64,000 nucleotides of DNA, taken from positions 48,022-112,021 of the forward strand of contig NZ_FRAJ01000011.1 in NCBI RefSeq assembly GCF_900142285.1, written 5' to 3'. Source of the DNA: Caminicella sporogenes DSM 14501 (GTDB lineage: Bacteria > Bacillota > Clostridia > Peptostreptococcales > Caminicellaceae). The number at the start of each line of letters is the position of its first letter. The stretch's first letter is position 1. This document shows, piece after piece, positions 55,085-63,587 of the stretch. The notes under the pieces were generated by a model, which was not told where the DNA came from, did no database searches, and was given only the letters and a program-made list of their open reading frames with translations. The position numbers were made by a program, and so were the translations under genes.

Positions 55085-56875
55085 ATGGAATTTTATAGAT
55101 CACATGTACTTGTATGTGGTGGTACAGGATGTACTTCTTCAGGCTCAATGACTATACTAGAGAAATTTGAACAAGAACTAGAGAAACATGGACTTACTAA
55201 GGAAGTAAAATTGGTAAAAACAGGATGTTTTGGTTTATGTGAAGCGGGTCCTATAGTAATAGTATATCCAGAAGGAGCTTTTTATAGTCGAATTAAATTA
55301 GAGGATGTTGAAAGAATAACAGAAGAACATTTATTAAAGGGAAGAATAGTTAAAGATTTATTGCACAAAGAAGCAGTAGATGAAGATAAGATAAAATCAA
55401 TAAATGAAGTAGGATTTTATAAAAAGCAAAAGAGAATAGCACTCAGAAACTGTGGTGTAATCAATCCTGAAAATATAGAAGAATATATTGCAATGGATGG
55501 ATACAGAGCTCTTGGTAAAGTTTTAACAGAAATGAAACCAGAAGAAGTTATTGAAGTAATTAAGAAATCTGGACTTCGTGGTCGTGGCGGTGGAGGATTC
55601 CCAACAGGATTAAAGTGGGAATTTACTGCTAAAGCTACGGGTGATCAAAAATATGTTGCATGTAATGCAGATGAAGGCGACCCAGGTGCATTTATGGATA
55701 GAAGTATACTTGAAGGAGACCCTCATGTAATAGTAGAAGCAATGGCTATAGCAGGTTATGCAGTAGGAGCAAATCAAGGTTATGTATATATAAGAGCTGA
55801 GTATCCAATTGCAGTTAAAAGACTTCAAATAGCAATAGATCAAGCTAGAGAGTACGGATTATTAGGAAAAGACATATTTGGTTCAGGATTTGATTTTGAC
55901 CTTGAAATAAGACTTGGAGCAGGAGCATTTGTATGTGGTGAAGAAACTGCACTTTTACAGTCTATAGAAGGTAAAAGAGGTATGCCAAGACCAAGACCAC
56001 CATTCCCAGCGATAAAAGGTTTATGGGATAAGCCAACTCTTCTTAACAATGTTGAAACTTATGCAAATGTTCCACAAATTATATTAAATGGACCAGAATG
56101 GTTTGCAAGTATAGGAACTGAAAAATCTAAAGGAACTAAAGTATTTGCTTTAGGTGGAAAGATAAACAATACAGGACTTCTTGAAATACCAATGGGTACT
56201 ACTTTAAGAGAAGTTATATTTGAGATTGGTGGAGGTATTCCAAACGGTAAGAAATTTAAGGCAGTACAAACAGGTGGACCATCAGGTGGCTGTTTGAAAG
56301 AAGAACACTTAGATACGCCAATTGATTATGATAACTTAATAGCACTAGGTTCAATGATGGGTTCTGGCGGTATGATTGTAATGGACGAAGATAACTGTAT
56401 GGTTGACATAGCTAGATTTTTCTTAGACTTTACAGTAGATGAATCATGTGGTAAGTGTACACCATGTAGAGAAGGTACTAAGAGAATGTTGGAAATACTT
56501 GAAAAAATAACATCAGGTAAAGGAGAACCAGAAGATTTAGAGAGATTAGAAAACCTTGCTAATACAATTAAGTCAGCATCATTATGTGGACTTGGACAAA
56601 CAGCTCCAAACCCAGTATTATCAACATTAAAGTACTTTAGGCATGAATATGAAGCACATGTATATGATAAAAAGTGTCCAGCAGGTGTTTGTAAGGCATT
56701 AACTTCATATATTATTACTGATGCATGTAAGGGATGTACACTTTGTGCTAAAGCATGTCCAGTAAATGCGATAAGTGGAGAAGTTAAGAAAGTACATGAA
56801 ATTGATCAAGATAAGTGTATTAAGTGCGGTGCTTGTTTAGAAAAATGTCCATTTGGTGCTATAATCAAGAAATAG
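55085..56875 (+). CDS. hndC: NuoF-like NAD(P)H/FMN subunit of electron-bifurcating hydrogenase (HndC/HydB type)
   Basis: The 596-residue protein has, in order, a [2Fe-2S] domain (CGGTGCTSSG, CFGLCEAGP), the NADH-binding loop 'SGLRGRGGGGFPTGLKWEF', FMN-binding 'YVACNADEGDPGAFMDRSIL', a [4Fe-4S] site SCGKCTPCREGTKRM, and two C-terminal ferredoxin motifs CKGCTLCAKACP and CIKCGACLEKCP. This is the flavin subunit where electrons from NAD(P)H and ferredoxin meet. ATG 55085 follows AAAGGAGGTAAAATA; an in-frame ATG at 55052 and an earlier GTG would contain this site. Confidence 0.95.
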   Translation: MEFYRSHVLVCGGTGCTSSGSMTILEKFEQELEKHGLTKEVKLVKTGCFGLCEAGPIVIVYPEGAFYSRIKLEDVERITEEHLLKGRIVKDLLHKEAVDEDKIKSINEVGFYKKQKRIALRNCGVINPENIEEYIAMDGYRALGKVLTEMKPEEVIEVIKKSGLRGRGGGGFPTGLKWEFTAKATGDQKYVACNADEGDPGAFMDRSILEGDPHVIVEAMAIAGYAVGANQGYVYIRAEYPIAVKRLQIAIDQAREYGLLGKDIFGSGFDFDLEIRLGAGAFVCGEETALLQSIEGKRGMPRPRPPFPAIKGLWDKPTLLNNVETYANVPQIILNGPEWFASIGTEKSKGTKVFALGGKINNTGLLEIPMGTTLREVIFEIGGGIPNGKKFKAVQTGGPSGGCLKEEHLDTPIDYDNLIALGSMMGSGGMIVMDEDNCMVDIARFFLDFTVDESCGKCTPCREGTKRMLEILEKITSGKGEPEDLERLENLANTIKSASLCGLGQTAPNPVLSTLKYFRHEYEAHVYDKKCPAGVCKALTSYIITDACKGCTLCAKACPVNAISGEVKKVHEIDQDKCIKCGACLEKCPFGAIIKK

Positions 56876-56906
56876 TCGGATATTTCATATAAAGGAGAGG
56901 TGAAAA

Positions 56907-58706
56907 ATGGAGAAAGTTAAATTAACTATAAATGGTATAGAAGTTGAAGTTCCAAGTAATTATACTGTGCTTGAAGCAGCTAAAGAAGTGGGAATAGATA
57001 TACCAACTCTTTGTTATCTTAAAGGTATTAATGAAGTGGGAGCTTGTAGAGTTTGTTTAGTTGAAGTTGAAGGTGCGAGAAGTCTTCAAGCTTCATGTGT
57101 ATTGCCTGTAAGAGATGGTATGGTTGTTAAAACTAATACTAAAAAAGTTAGAAATGCTGTAAAGACTACTGTTGAATTAATTCTTGCAAATCATAATAGA
57201 GAATGTCTAACTTGTTTTAGAAATGGAAGTTGTGAACTGCAAAAATTGGCAGAAGAATTAGGTATAGATGAAATAAGTTTTGAAGGTGCTAAAAGAGAAG
57301 CTACTATAGATGAATTTTCACATTCTATAGTTAGAGATTCTAGTAAATGTATTCTTTGTGGTAGATGTGTTAGTGTGTGTAAAAATGTTCAAGGAATTGG
57401 AATTCTTGATTTTACAAATAGAGGATTTAAAACAGAAGTTGCTCCAGCGTTTGGTAAAAGCATGGCTGATGCACCATGTATTTACTGTGGTCAGTGTATA
57501 AATGCATGTCCGGTTGCAGCATTGAGAGAAAAATCTGAAATGGAAAAAGTATGGGATGCATTAGAAAATCCTGAATTGCATGTTGTTGTACAAACTGCAC
57601 CGGCAGTTAGAGCTGCACTAGGTGAAGAATTTGGATTGCCAATAGGTACTAGAGTAACAGGAAAAATGGTTGCTGCTTTAAGAAGATTAGGATTTGACAA
57701 AGTATTTGATACTAACTTTGCTGCAGACCTTACTATTATGGAAGAAGGTCATGAATTACTTGATAGAATACAAAATGGCGGCAAGCTGCCTATGATTACT
57801 TCATGTTCACCAGGTTGGATTAGATTCTGTGAATTCTATTACCCAGAACTTATTGATAATTTATCAACTTGTAAATCACCACATCAAATGATGGGTGCTG
57901 TATTAAAATCTTATTATGCACAGCTTAATAATTTAGACCCAGAAAAGATATTTGTTGTTTCTATAATGCCATGTTCTTCTAAGAAAACTGAGAAGGAAAG
58001 AGAAGAATTACGAGTTAATGGATTAAAAGATGTAGATGCAGTTCTTACAACTAGAGAGCTTGCTAAAATGATAAAACAAGCTAGAATAAAATTCTTAGAG
58101 TTGCCAGATGAAGATTTTGATGAATTATTTGGAGAATATACTGGAGCAGGTGTAATATTTGGAGCTACTGGTGGAGTTATGGAAGCAGCACTTAGAACTG
58201 TAGCTGATGTATTAGCTGGAGAAGATTTAAAAGAAATTGAATACACTGCAGTTAGAGGTATAGAAGGCATTAAAGAAGCAAAGGTTAATATAGCTGATAA
58301 GACTATAAAAGTAGCTGTAGTTCACGGTACTGCAAATGCAGCTAAACTTTTGGATAAAGTTAGAGCTGGAGAAACAGATTATCATTTCATAGAAGTTATG
58401 GGATGTAGTGGTGGTTGTGTAAATGGTGGAGGACAGCCACATGTTGATGCTAAGACGAGAATGGAAATAGATGTGAGAGTTGAAAGAGCTAAGGCTTTAT
58501 ATGAAGAAGATGAATTAAGAACTTATAGAAAATCTCATCAAAATCCAATGATTAAGAAAATTTACGATGAATTTTTAGGTAAGCCAAATAGTCATAAAGC
58601 ACATGAATTACTACACACTCATTATCATGCTAGAGAAATATATCCAACACAATCTAATTGTTGTTGCTCATCAAGTGAAGAAGTAGCATGTTCATGCTGT
58701 GAATAA
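56907..58706 (+). CDS. hydA: [FeFe] hydrogenase catalytic subunit of the bifurcating complex (HndD/HydA, group A)
   Basis: The 599-residue enzyme has an N-terminal [2Fe-2S] domain (CRVCLVEVEG), a His-Cys [4Fe-4S] site (HNRECLTCFRNGSCELQ), two ferredoxin motifs (CILCGRCVSVCKN, CIYCGQCINACP) and the H-cluster domain with L1 TSCSPGW (298-304), L2 MPCSSKKTEKERE and L3 VMGCSGGCVNGGGQPH. L1 has Ser301 where many enzymes have a second Cys. As far as I recall this variant is common in NAD(P)-linked trimeric and tetrameric enzymes. The C-terminus ends in a cysteine-rich tail (NCCCSSSEEVACSCCE). ATG behind AAAGGAGAGG. Confidence 0.95.
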   Translation: MEKVKLTINGIEVEVPSNYTVLEAAKEVGIDIPTLCYLKGINEVGACRVCLVEVEGARSLQASCVLPVRDGMVVKTNTKKVRNAVKTTVELILANHNRECLTCFRNGSCELQKLAEELGIDEISFEGAKREATIDEFSHSIVRDSSKCILCGRCVSVCKNVQGIGILDFTNRGFKTEVAPAFGKSMADAPCIYCGQCINACPVAALREKSEMEKVWDALENPELHVVVQTAPAVRAALGEEFGLPIGTRVTGKMVAALRRLGFDKVFDTNFAADLTIMEEGHELLDRIQNGGKLPMITSCSPGWIRFCEFYYPELIDNLSTCKSPHQMMGAVLKSYYAQLNNLDPEKIFVVSIMPCSSKKTEKEREELRVNGLKDVDAVLTTRELAKMIKQARIKFLELPDEDFDELFGEYTGAGVIFGATGGVMEAALRTVADVLAGEDLKEIEYTAVRGIEGIKEAKVNIADKTIKVAVVHGTANAAKLLDKVRAGETDYHFIEVMGCSGGCVNGGGQPHVDAKTRMEIDVRVERAKALYEEDELRTYRKSHQNPMIKKIYDEFLGKPNSHKAHELLHTHYHAREIYPTQSNCCCSSSEEVACSCCE

Positions 58707-58882
58707 TAAAAAGTAAACTGTATTTCTGACTAATGGATTTTATTCATTAGGAGGAAAAGAAAAAAATTTATATACTGATTGCGAGGAATTATTCTGAGCA
58801 AAAGGTAGAAAAAGTACAATTATTGGGCTGATAACTTTAAGTTAAATATAATATATTTATTATATTTGCAGTTGTTAATTAA

Positions 58883-58927
58883 AACTTCCCAAAGATATTA
58901 CTTTTCTATCTTTTGGGAAGTTTTTTT
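58883..58927 (+). terminator. Terminator of the hydrogenase operon
   Basis: AACTTCCCAAAGATA (58883-58897) pairs with TATCTTTTGGGAAGTT (58907-58922) with one bulge, then a T run. Between the stop at 58706 and this hairpin there is no gene, only an AGGAGG at 58749-58754 with no start codon after it. Confidence 0.85.
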
Positions 58928-58977
58928 ATATAAAAATAAAGTATTTAATCAAGGTAAAATTAGGCAGGGGAAGGATT

Positions 58978-59085
58978 AGTTAGGAGTTAAGAATTAAGAG
59001 TTAAGAGTTACAAATTTCTTTAAGACCTTGAAGGATTGACCTAAAGACTTGGAACTTGCAACATGGAACATGCAACTTGGAACTA
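58978..59085. repeat. Copy C of the dispersed intergenic repeat
   Basis: The stretch holds 'GGAGTTAAGAATTAAGAGTT' and later GACTTGGAACTTGCAACATGG plus CAACTTGGAACT at 59073-59084 with short internal direct repeats. It shares CAACTTGGAA with copies at 28932 and 36946. Copy C is the longest of the three. Confidence 0.55.
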
Positions 59086-59104
59086 ATATATGGGAGGAGT
59101 GTCT

Positions 59105-59350
59105 ATGGATAAAAGAATTGGGGTAGTGGCAATATTAGTTGAAGATTTAGAAAGTGTTGAAGAAGTCAATTCTATACTTTCTAAATTTTCAGAAATTATA
59201 ATAGGAAGAATGGGAGTGCCTTATAAGGAAAAAAATGTAAATGTGATTTCAGTAATAGTTGATGGTACTACAGATAATATAGGAGCTATGACTGGAAAGC
59301 TTGGAAGATTAAGTGGGGTAACAGTAAAGAGTGCGTTGACAAAGAAGTAA
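59105..59350 (+). CDS. TM1266-type iron-only hydrogenase system regulator
   Basis: The 81-residue protein matches the ACT-like 'iron-only hydrogenase system regulator' family, with MDKRIGVVAILVEDLES at the start and 'IIIGRMGVPYKEKNVNVISV' and 'GTTDNIGAMTGKLGRLSGV' following. The family is co-located with hydE/hydG/hydF; it is a NikR-like ACT domain without a DNA-binding part. ATG 59105 follows GGGAGGAGTGTCT; the ATG at 59090 lies before that site. Confidence 0.9.
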   Translation: MDKRIGVVAILVEDLESVEEVNSILSKFSEIIIGRMGVPYKEKNVNVISVIVDGTTDNIGAMTGKLGRLSGVTVKSALTKK

Positions 59351-59393
59351 AATCATTAAAAATAGATGATATAAAAATTGGAGGTATTTTAAA

Positions 59394-60767
59394 TTGGATA
59401 CTACAAAAATTATCAATGAAAATTATATTGAAGAGATTTTAAAAAGTGCTAAAAATTATACAAAAGAAGAAGTAATAGATATTATTGAAAAGTCTAAAGA
59501 TTGTTTTGGTATTACTTTTGAAGAGGCAGCTGTTTTACTTCAAGTAAAAGAAGATGAATTATTGGATAAAATGTTTGAAGCAGCTAGGTTTATTAAAAAT
59601 AAAATTTATGGCAATAGAATAGTAGTATTTGCTCCTCTTTATACGAGTAATGAATGTACAAATAACTGTCTTTATTGTGGATTTAGAGCAGCAAATAAGG
59701 AGCTTCATAGAAGGACATTATCTGTTGAAGAAGTAATAAATGAAGCAAGGGCTATTCAAAATCAAGGACATAAGAGAATATTATTAGTGTGTGGTGAAGA
59801 TGAGAAAAAGACAAATATAAATCATATTGTTCAGTCAGTTGAAGCGATTTATGATAATTGTGATATTAGAAGAATAAATGTAAATGCTGCACCAATGACA
59901 GTAGAAGATTTTAAAAAGTTAAAAGCTGCTCAAATAGGTACTTATCAAATATTCCAAGAAACATATCATAGAGAAACATATAAGAAAATGCATCCATTGG
60001 GTTTGAAATCAGATTATGATTGGAGATTAACAGCTTTAGAAAGAGCTTTTGAAGCAGGAATAGATGATTTGGGAATAGGTGTTTTGCTTGGACTTTATGA
60101 TTATAAATTTGATGTACTGGCTACACTAATTCATTCTGATTATTTAGATAATAAATATAATGTCGGTCCTCATACTATATCTATTCCAAGATTAAGACCT
60201 GCTCACAATTCTGCACTTAAAGAAGTACCTTATCCAGTATCAGATATGGATTTGAAAAAAATCGTTGCAGTTTACAGAATGGCAGTTCCATATACGGGGA
60301 TAATTTTATCGACTAGAGAAAATAAAGATTTAAGAGATGAACTTTTAGAACTTGGAGTTTCTCAAATATCTGCTGGTTCAAAAACGAATCCGGGTGGATA
60401 TGAAGAAGAAGATTGTGAAGCTACACAATTTGAAACGAGTGATGAAAGAGATGTAGATCAAGTGCTTAGTGCTGTTATAAAACAAGGACATCTTCCAAGT
60501 TTTTGTACAGCTTGCTATCGTGCTAAAAGGACTGGAGAAGCATTTATGGAACTTGCTAAAGATGCACATATACATGAATTTTGTCAGCCAAATGCAATAC
60601 TGACTTTTAAAGAATATCTTTTAGATTATGCAAGTAAAGAAACTAGAGAAGCAGGAGAGAAGATGATAGAGAGAGAACTTGAAAAAATATTAGATGGAAA
60701 AGTAAAAGTAGAAACTATTAAAAGACTTGAGAGAATAGAAAAAGGAGAAAGAGATTTGTATTTTTAA
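59394..60767 (+). CDS. hydG: [FeFe] hydrogenase H-cluster radical SAM maturase HydG
   Basis: The 457-residue radical SAM tyrosine lyase has the SAM [4Fe-4S] motif CTNNCLYCGF near residues 86-95 and the C-terminal auxiliary cluster motif CTACYRAKRTGEAF followed by HEFC. 'NVNAAPMTVEDF', 'TYQIFQETYH' and 'LLGLYDYKFDVLA' are HydG-specific. HydG supplies CO, cyanide and iron to the H-cluster. TTG start 9 bases after GGAGG. It follows the regulator gene and precedes hydF. Confidence 0.96.
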   Translation: MDTTKIINENYIEEILKSAKNYTKEEVIDIIEKSKDCFGITFEEAAVLLQVKEDELLDKMFEAARFIKNKIYGNRIVVFAPLYTSNECTNNCLYCGFRAANKELHRRTLSVEEVINEARAIQNQGHKRILLVCGEDEKKTNINHIVQSVEAIYDNCDIRRINVNAAPMTVEDFKKLKAAQIGTYQIFQETYHRETYKKMHPLGLKSDYDWRLTALERAFEAGIDDLGIGVLLGLYDYKFDVLATLIHSDYLDNKYNVGPHTISIPRLRPAHNSALKEVPYPVSDMDLKKIVAVYRMAVPYTGIILSTRENKDLRDELLELGVSQISAGSKTNPGGYEEEDCEATQFETSDERDVDQVLSAVIKQGHLPSFCTACYRAKRTGEAFMELAKDAHIHEFCQPNAILTFKEYLLDYASKETREAGEKMIERELEKILDGKVKVETIKRLERIEKGERDLYF

Positions 60768-60841
60768 ATAAAACTTAAAAGGTAAAGCTAAATTTTTTAT
60801 AAATGTATCGAATAATACATTAAAGTAGGAGGAAAAAAGAT

Positions 60842-62080
60842 ATGCAGCAAACACCGAGGAGTAACAGACTTCACATAGCTATTTTTGGGAGAAGAAATGC
60901 AGGTAAGTCTAGTCTTATAAACGCTATAACAAATCAAGATATTGCATTAGTTTCAAATGTTGCAGGAACAACAACAGACCCCGTTTATAAAGCTATGGAA
61001 ATTCTTCCAATAGGACCAGTTACAATAATAGATACTGCAGGAATTGATGATGAAGGAGAATTGGGTGAGTTAAGGATTAAAAAGACTTATCAAGTACTTA
61101 ATAAAACAGAACTTGCTATAATAGTTGTAAATATGAAAAATGGTGTTACAGATTTTGATGAAGATATAATAAAGAGAGTAAAAGAAAAGAAAATTCCTCT
61201 GATAGGTGTAGTTAATAAAATAGATGTTTACAAAGCTGATGATGAAATAATAGATAGATGGAGTAAAAAATACAGTATTCCTTTTGTTAAGGTAAGTGCA
61301 GTAAACAAGATAGGTATAGAAAAATTGAAAGAAACTATTATAAGAGAAGCAGATTTAAGAAAGCATGAAAAAGTAATTATAGGAGATTTAATAAAGCCAA
61401 ATGATTTTGTAGTATTAGTTACACCTATAGATAAAGCAGCACCAAAAGGAAGAATGATTTTGCCGCAACAGCAGACGATAAGAGATGTAATTGATCATGG
61501 TGCTATTGCAGTTGTAACTAGAGAAACAGAATTAACTGAAACATTAAAGGGTTTAGGAAAAAAACCTCGTATAGTTGTAACAGATTCACAGGCATTTGAG
61601 AGAGTGGACAAAGATACACCAATAGATATTCCATTAACTTCATTTTCAATATTGTTTGCTAGATATAAAGGTGATTTAAAGACTTTAGTAGAAGGATTGA
61701 CAAAAATTAGAGAGCTTAAATCGGGAGATAGAGTTTTAATTTGTGAGGGATGTACTCATCATAGACAAGAAGGAGATATAGGAAGGGATAAAATACCTAA
61801 ATGGCTTGAAAATATGGTAGGTGGAAAACTTGAATTTGAGTGGACTTCAGGTACAGCTTATCCTGAACCTCAGAAAATGAAAGAATTTGATTTGATTGTT
61901 CACTGTGGAGGCTGTATGCTTAATCCAAAGGAAATGGAATTTAGAATAAATCAAGCTAAAGAAAATGGAATGCCGATAATTAATTATGGAGTTTTAATTG
62001 GTTATGTAACAGGAGTATTAGAAAGAGCATTAAGTCCTTTTCCACAAATAAAATCAATACTCTTAAAAAATAAAAAGTAA
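60842..62080 (+). CDS. hydF: [FeFe] hydrogenase maturation GTPase HydF
   Basis: The 412-residue protein has a GTPase domain (GRRNAGKSSLINAIT, VAGTTTDPV, DTAGIDDEG, NKID) and a C-terminal scaffold domain with the cluster ligands in CEGCTHHRQE and HCGGCMLNP. HydF carries the assembled 2Fe subcluster to apo-hydrogenase. ATG behind AGTAGGAGGAAAAAAGAT. The radical SAM partner HydE is not encoded in this window. Confidence 0.96.
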   Translation: MQQTPRSNRLHIAIFGRRNAGKSSLINAITNQDIALVSNVAGTTTDPVYKAMEILPIGPVTIIDTAGIDDEGELGELRIKKTYQVLNKTELAIIVVNMKNGVTDFDEDIIKRVKEKKIPLIGVVNKIDVYKADDEIIDRWSKKYSIPFVKVSAVNKIGIEKLKETIIREADLRKHEKVIIGDLIKPNDFVVLVTPIDKAAPKGRMILPQQQTIRDVIDHGAIAVVTRETELTETLKGLGKKPRIVVTDSQAFERVDKDTPIDIPLTSFSILFARYKGDLKTLVEGLTKIRELKSGDRVLICEGCTHHRQEGDIGRDKIPKWLENMVGGKLEFEWTSGTAYPEPQKMKEFDLIVHCGGCMLNPKEMEFRINQAKENGMPIINYGVLIGYVTGVLERALSPFPQIKSILLKNKK

Positions 62081-62127
62081 AATGTACCCTATAGAGAAGA
62101 TTTTTTCTTATCTATAGGGTACATTTT
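62079..62127. terminator. Terminator between hydF and the convergent atoE-like gene
   Basis: AAAATGTACCCTATAGA (62079-62095) pairs perfectly with TCTATAGGGTACATTTT (62111-62127). Symmetric A and T ends allow use in both directions. Confidence 0.75.
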
Positions 62128-62160
62128 AACTTATTTTTGTAGAGGTTTTTAGTTTTAGAT

Positions 62161-63507
62161 TTACAAAAACATTAAACCGAGTGCTATTATAATTCCTGAA
62201 TATATTAAATCTATTACACAAAAGCCCATTATATCTCTAGCACCAAGACCCGCTATACCAAGTGCTGGTAGAGCCCAAAATGGTTGTATCATATTAGTCC
62301 AAGCATCTCCCCAAGCAATTGCCATTGCTGTTTTAGCAGCTGGAACTCCCAATTGAGCTCCTGCAGGCATCATAATAGGAGCTTGAACAGCCCATTGACC
62401 ACCACCAGATGGTACAAAGAAGTTTACAATACCTGCACTTAAAAAAGTGAATAATGGAAAAGTTGTTTGGTTGGAGATATTTACAAATGCATTTGAAATT
62501 ACTGCTGCAAGAGATGGACTTCCTGCACTTGTGCCTGTCATCATTCCCATTATTCCAGCATAAAATGGAAACTGAAGTATAATTCCTGCAGTTCCTTTGG
62601 CAGCATTAGTAACTGCATTAAGAAATCTTCTAGGTGTTCCGTGAAGTATAATTCCTGTGAATAAGAATATGAAGTTTACAATATTTAAATTTAATTTAAA
62701 TCCGTTTTTAGAAAAATAATAAAATATAAAGATTAATCCCATGAAACCTATTGCCATAGAGAGAATAGGACTATTTTCCATTTTATCTGCTGGAGTTAAT
62801 TCTTTTGTTATAGCAGTTTCTGTTTCATCTTCTAATAATTTAGGGTCTATGGTTATTACTTTATCTGGTTCAGGATGCATAGCTCTGTTGATTAGAGGTA
62901 GTGTAAGAATAATAACAGCTGAAATTATTAAATTGAATGATGAAAAAATTGTTTGACTTGTAGATATAGGTTCTGTAATAACTCCAGAAGTTGCAGTTGC
63001 TAAATCTGCACTTGCAGTAGCTAGTTTTAAAGGTATTGAACCAGAAATACCTGCATGCCATACTAGGAAACCTGAATAAGCAGCACCAATTAATAATCTG
63101 TAATCTACGCCTTTTACTTGTTTAGCTAATTGTCTTGCATATAAAGCTCCTATGACAAGACCAAAACCCCAGTTAATCCAGCATGCTATTGCAGAAATTA
63201 GTGATACAGCAAATATAGCTTGAGTTGGAGTTTTACTCATACTTGCTAATTTTTTCAAACCTTTTTTTACTATTGGAGCATTAGCTAAAGTGTGTCCAGT
63301 AACTAAAACTAAAGCCATTTGCATTGAAAAAGCTAAAAGTTTCCAAAAGCCATTACTCCAATGTAGTATCATGGCCATTGGAGTTTGACCTGTAAGAAAA
63401 ATACCTAAAATAAGTACTATAAAAGTTAATATTACAGCAAATAAAAATGGGTCAGGTAAGTATTTTTGTACTAGTGTAACGCATCCATTAGTAAATTTTT
63501 TAAACAT
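62161..63507 (-). CDS. AtoE-type short-chain fatty acid transporter
   Basis: The 448-residue protein has about twelve membrane helices and AtoE-family signatures: 'LPDPFLFAVILTFIVLILG', 'CWINWGFGLVIGALYARQLA', 'FVPSGGGQWAVQAPIMMPAG' and 'AWGDAWTNMIQPFWALPALG'. It would move short-chain fatty acids such as butyrate or acetoacetate across the membrane. The CoA-transferase gene directly upstream on the same strand supports this. ATG after AGGAGGG. Confidence 0.92.
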   Translation of the reverse strand: MFKKFTNGCVTLVQKYLPDPFLFAVILTFIVLILGIFLTGQTPMAMILHWSNGFWKLLAFSMQMALVLVTGHTLANAPIVKKGLKKLASMSKTPTQAIFAVSLISAIACWINWGFGLVIGALYARQLAKQVKGVDYRLLIGAAYSGFLVWHAGISGSIPLKLATASADLATATSGVITEPISTSQTIFSSFNLIISAVIILTLPLINRAMHPEPDKVITIDPKLLEDETETAITKELTPADKMENSPILSMAIGFMGLIFIFYYFSKNGFKLNLNIVNFIFLFTGIILHGTPRRFLNAVTNAAKGTAGIILQFPFYAGIMGMMTGTSAGSPSLAAVISNAFVNISNQTTFPLFTFLSAGIVNFFVPSGGGQWAVQAPIMMPAGAQLGVPAAKTAMAIAWGDAWTNMIQPFWALPALGIAGLGARDIMGFCVIDLIYSGIIIALGLMFL

Positions 63508-63533
63508 ATCAATCCCTCCTATTATGTTAATAT

Positions 63534-63573
63534 AAACAGGTACTGTATATGAAGATAAAGACAGTACCTGTTT
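63534..63573 (-). other. Stem-loop between the CoA-transferase and atoE-like genes
   Basis: AAACAGGTACTGT pairs perfectly with ACAGTACCTGTTT about 14 bases later. There is no clear T run on the minus strand, so it may lower rather than end transcription into the transporter gene. Confidence 0.5.
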
Positions 63574-63587
63574 ATATACTTTCTAAT

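Noticed and set aside
57798..57818. Reading TSCSPGW as an inactivating mutation of HydA
   Set aside because: All other H-cluster motifs are intact and the gene sits in a complete operon; the variant appears to be typical of NAD(P)-linked enzymes.
58749..58827. AGGAGG followed by an open stretch after hydA
   Set aside because: No ATG, GTG or TTG at usable spacing; the peptide would be about 22 residues.
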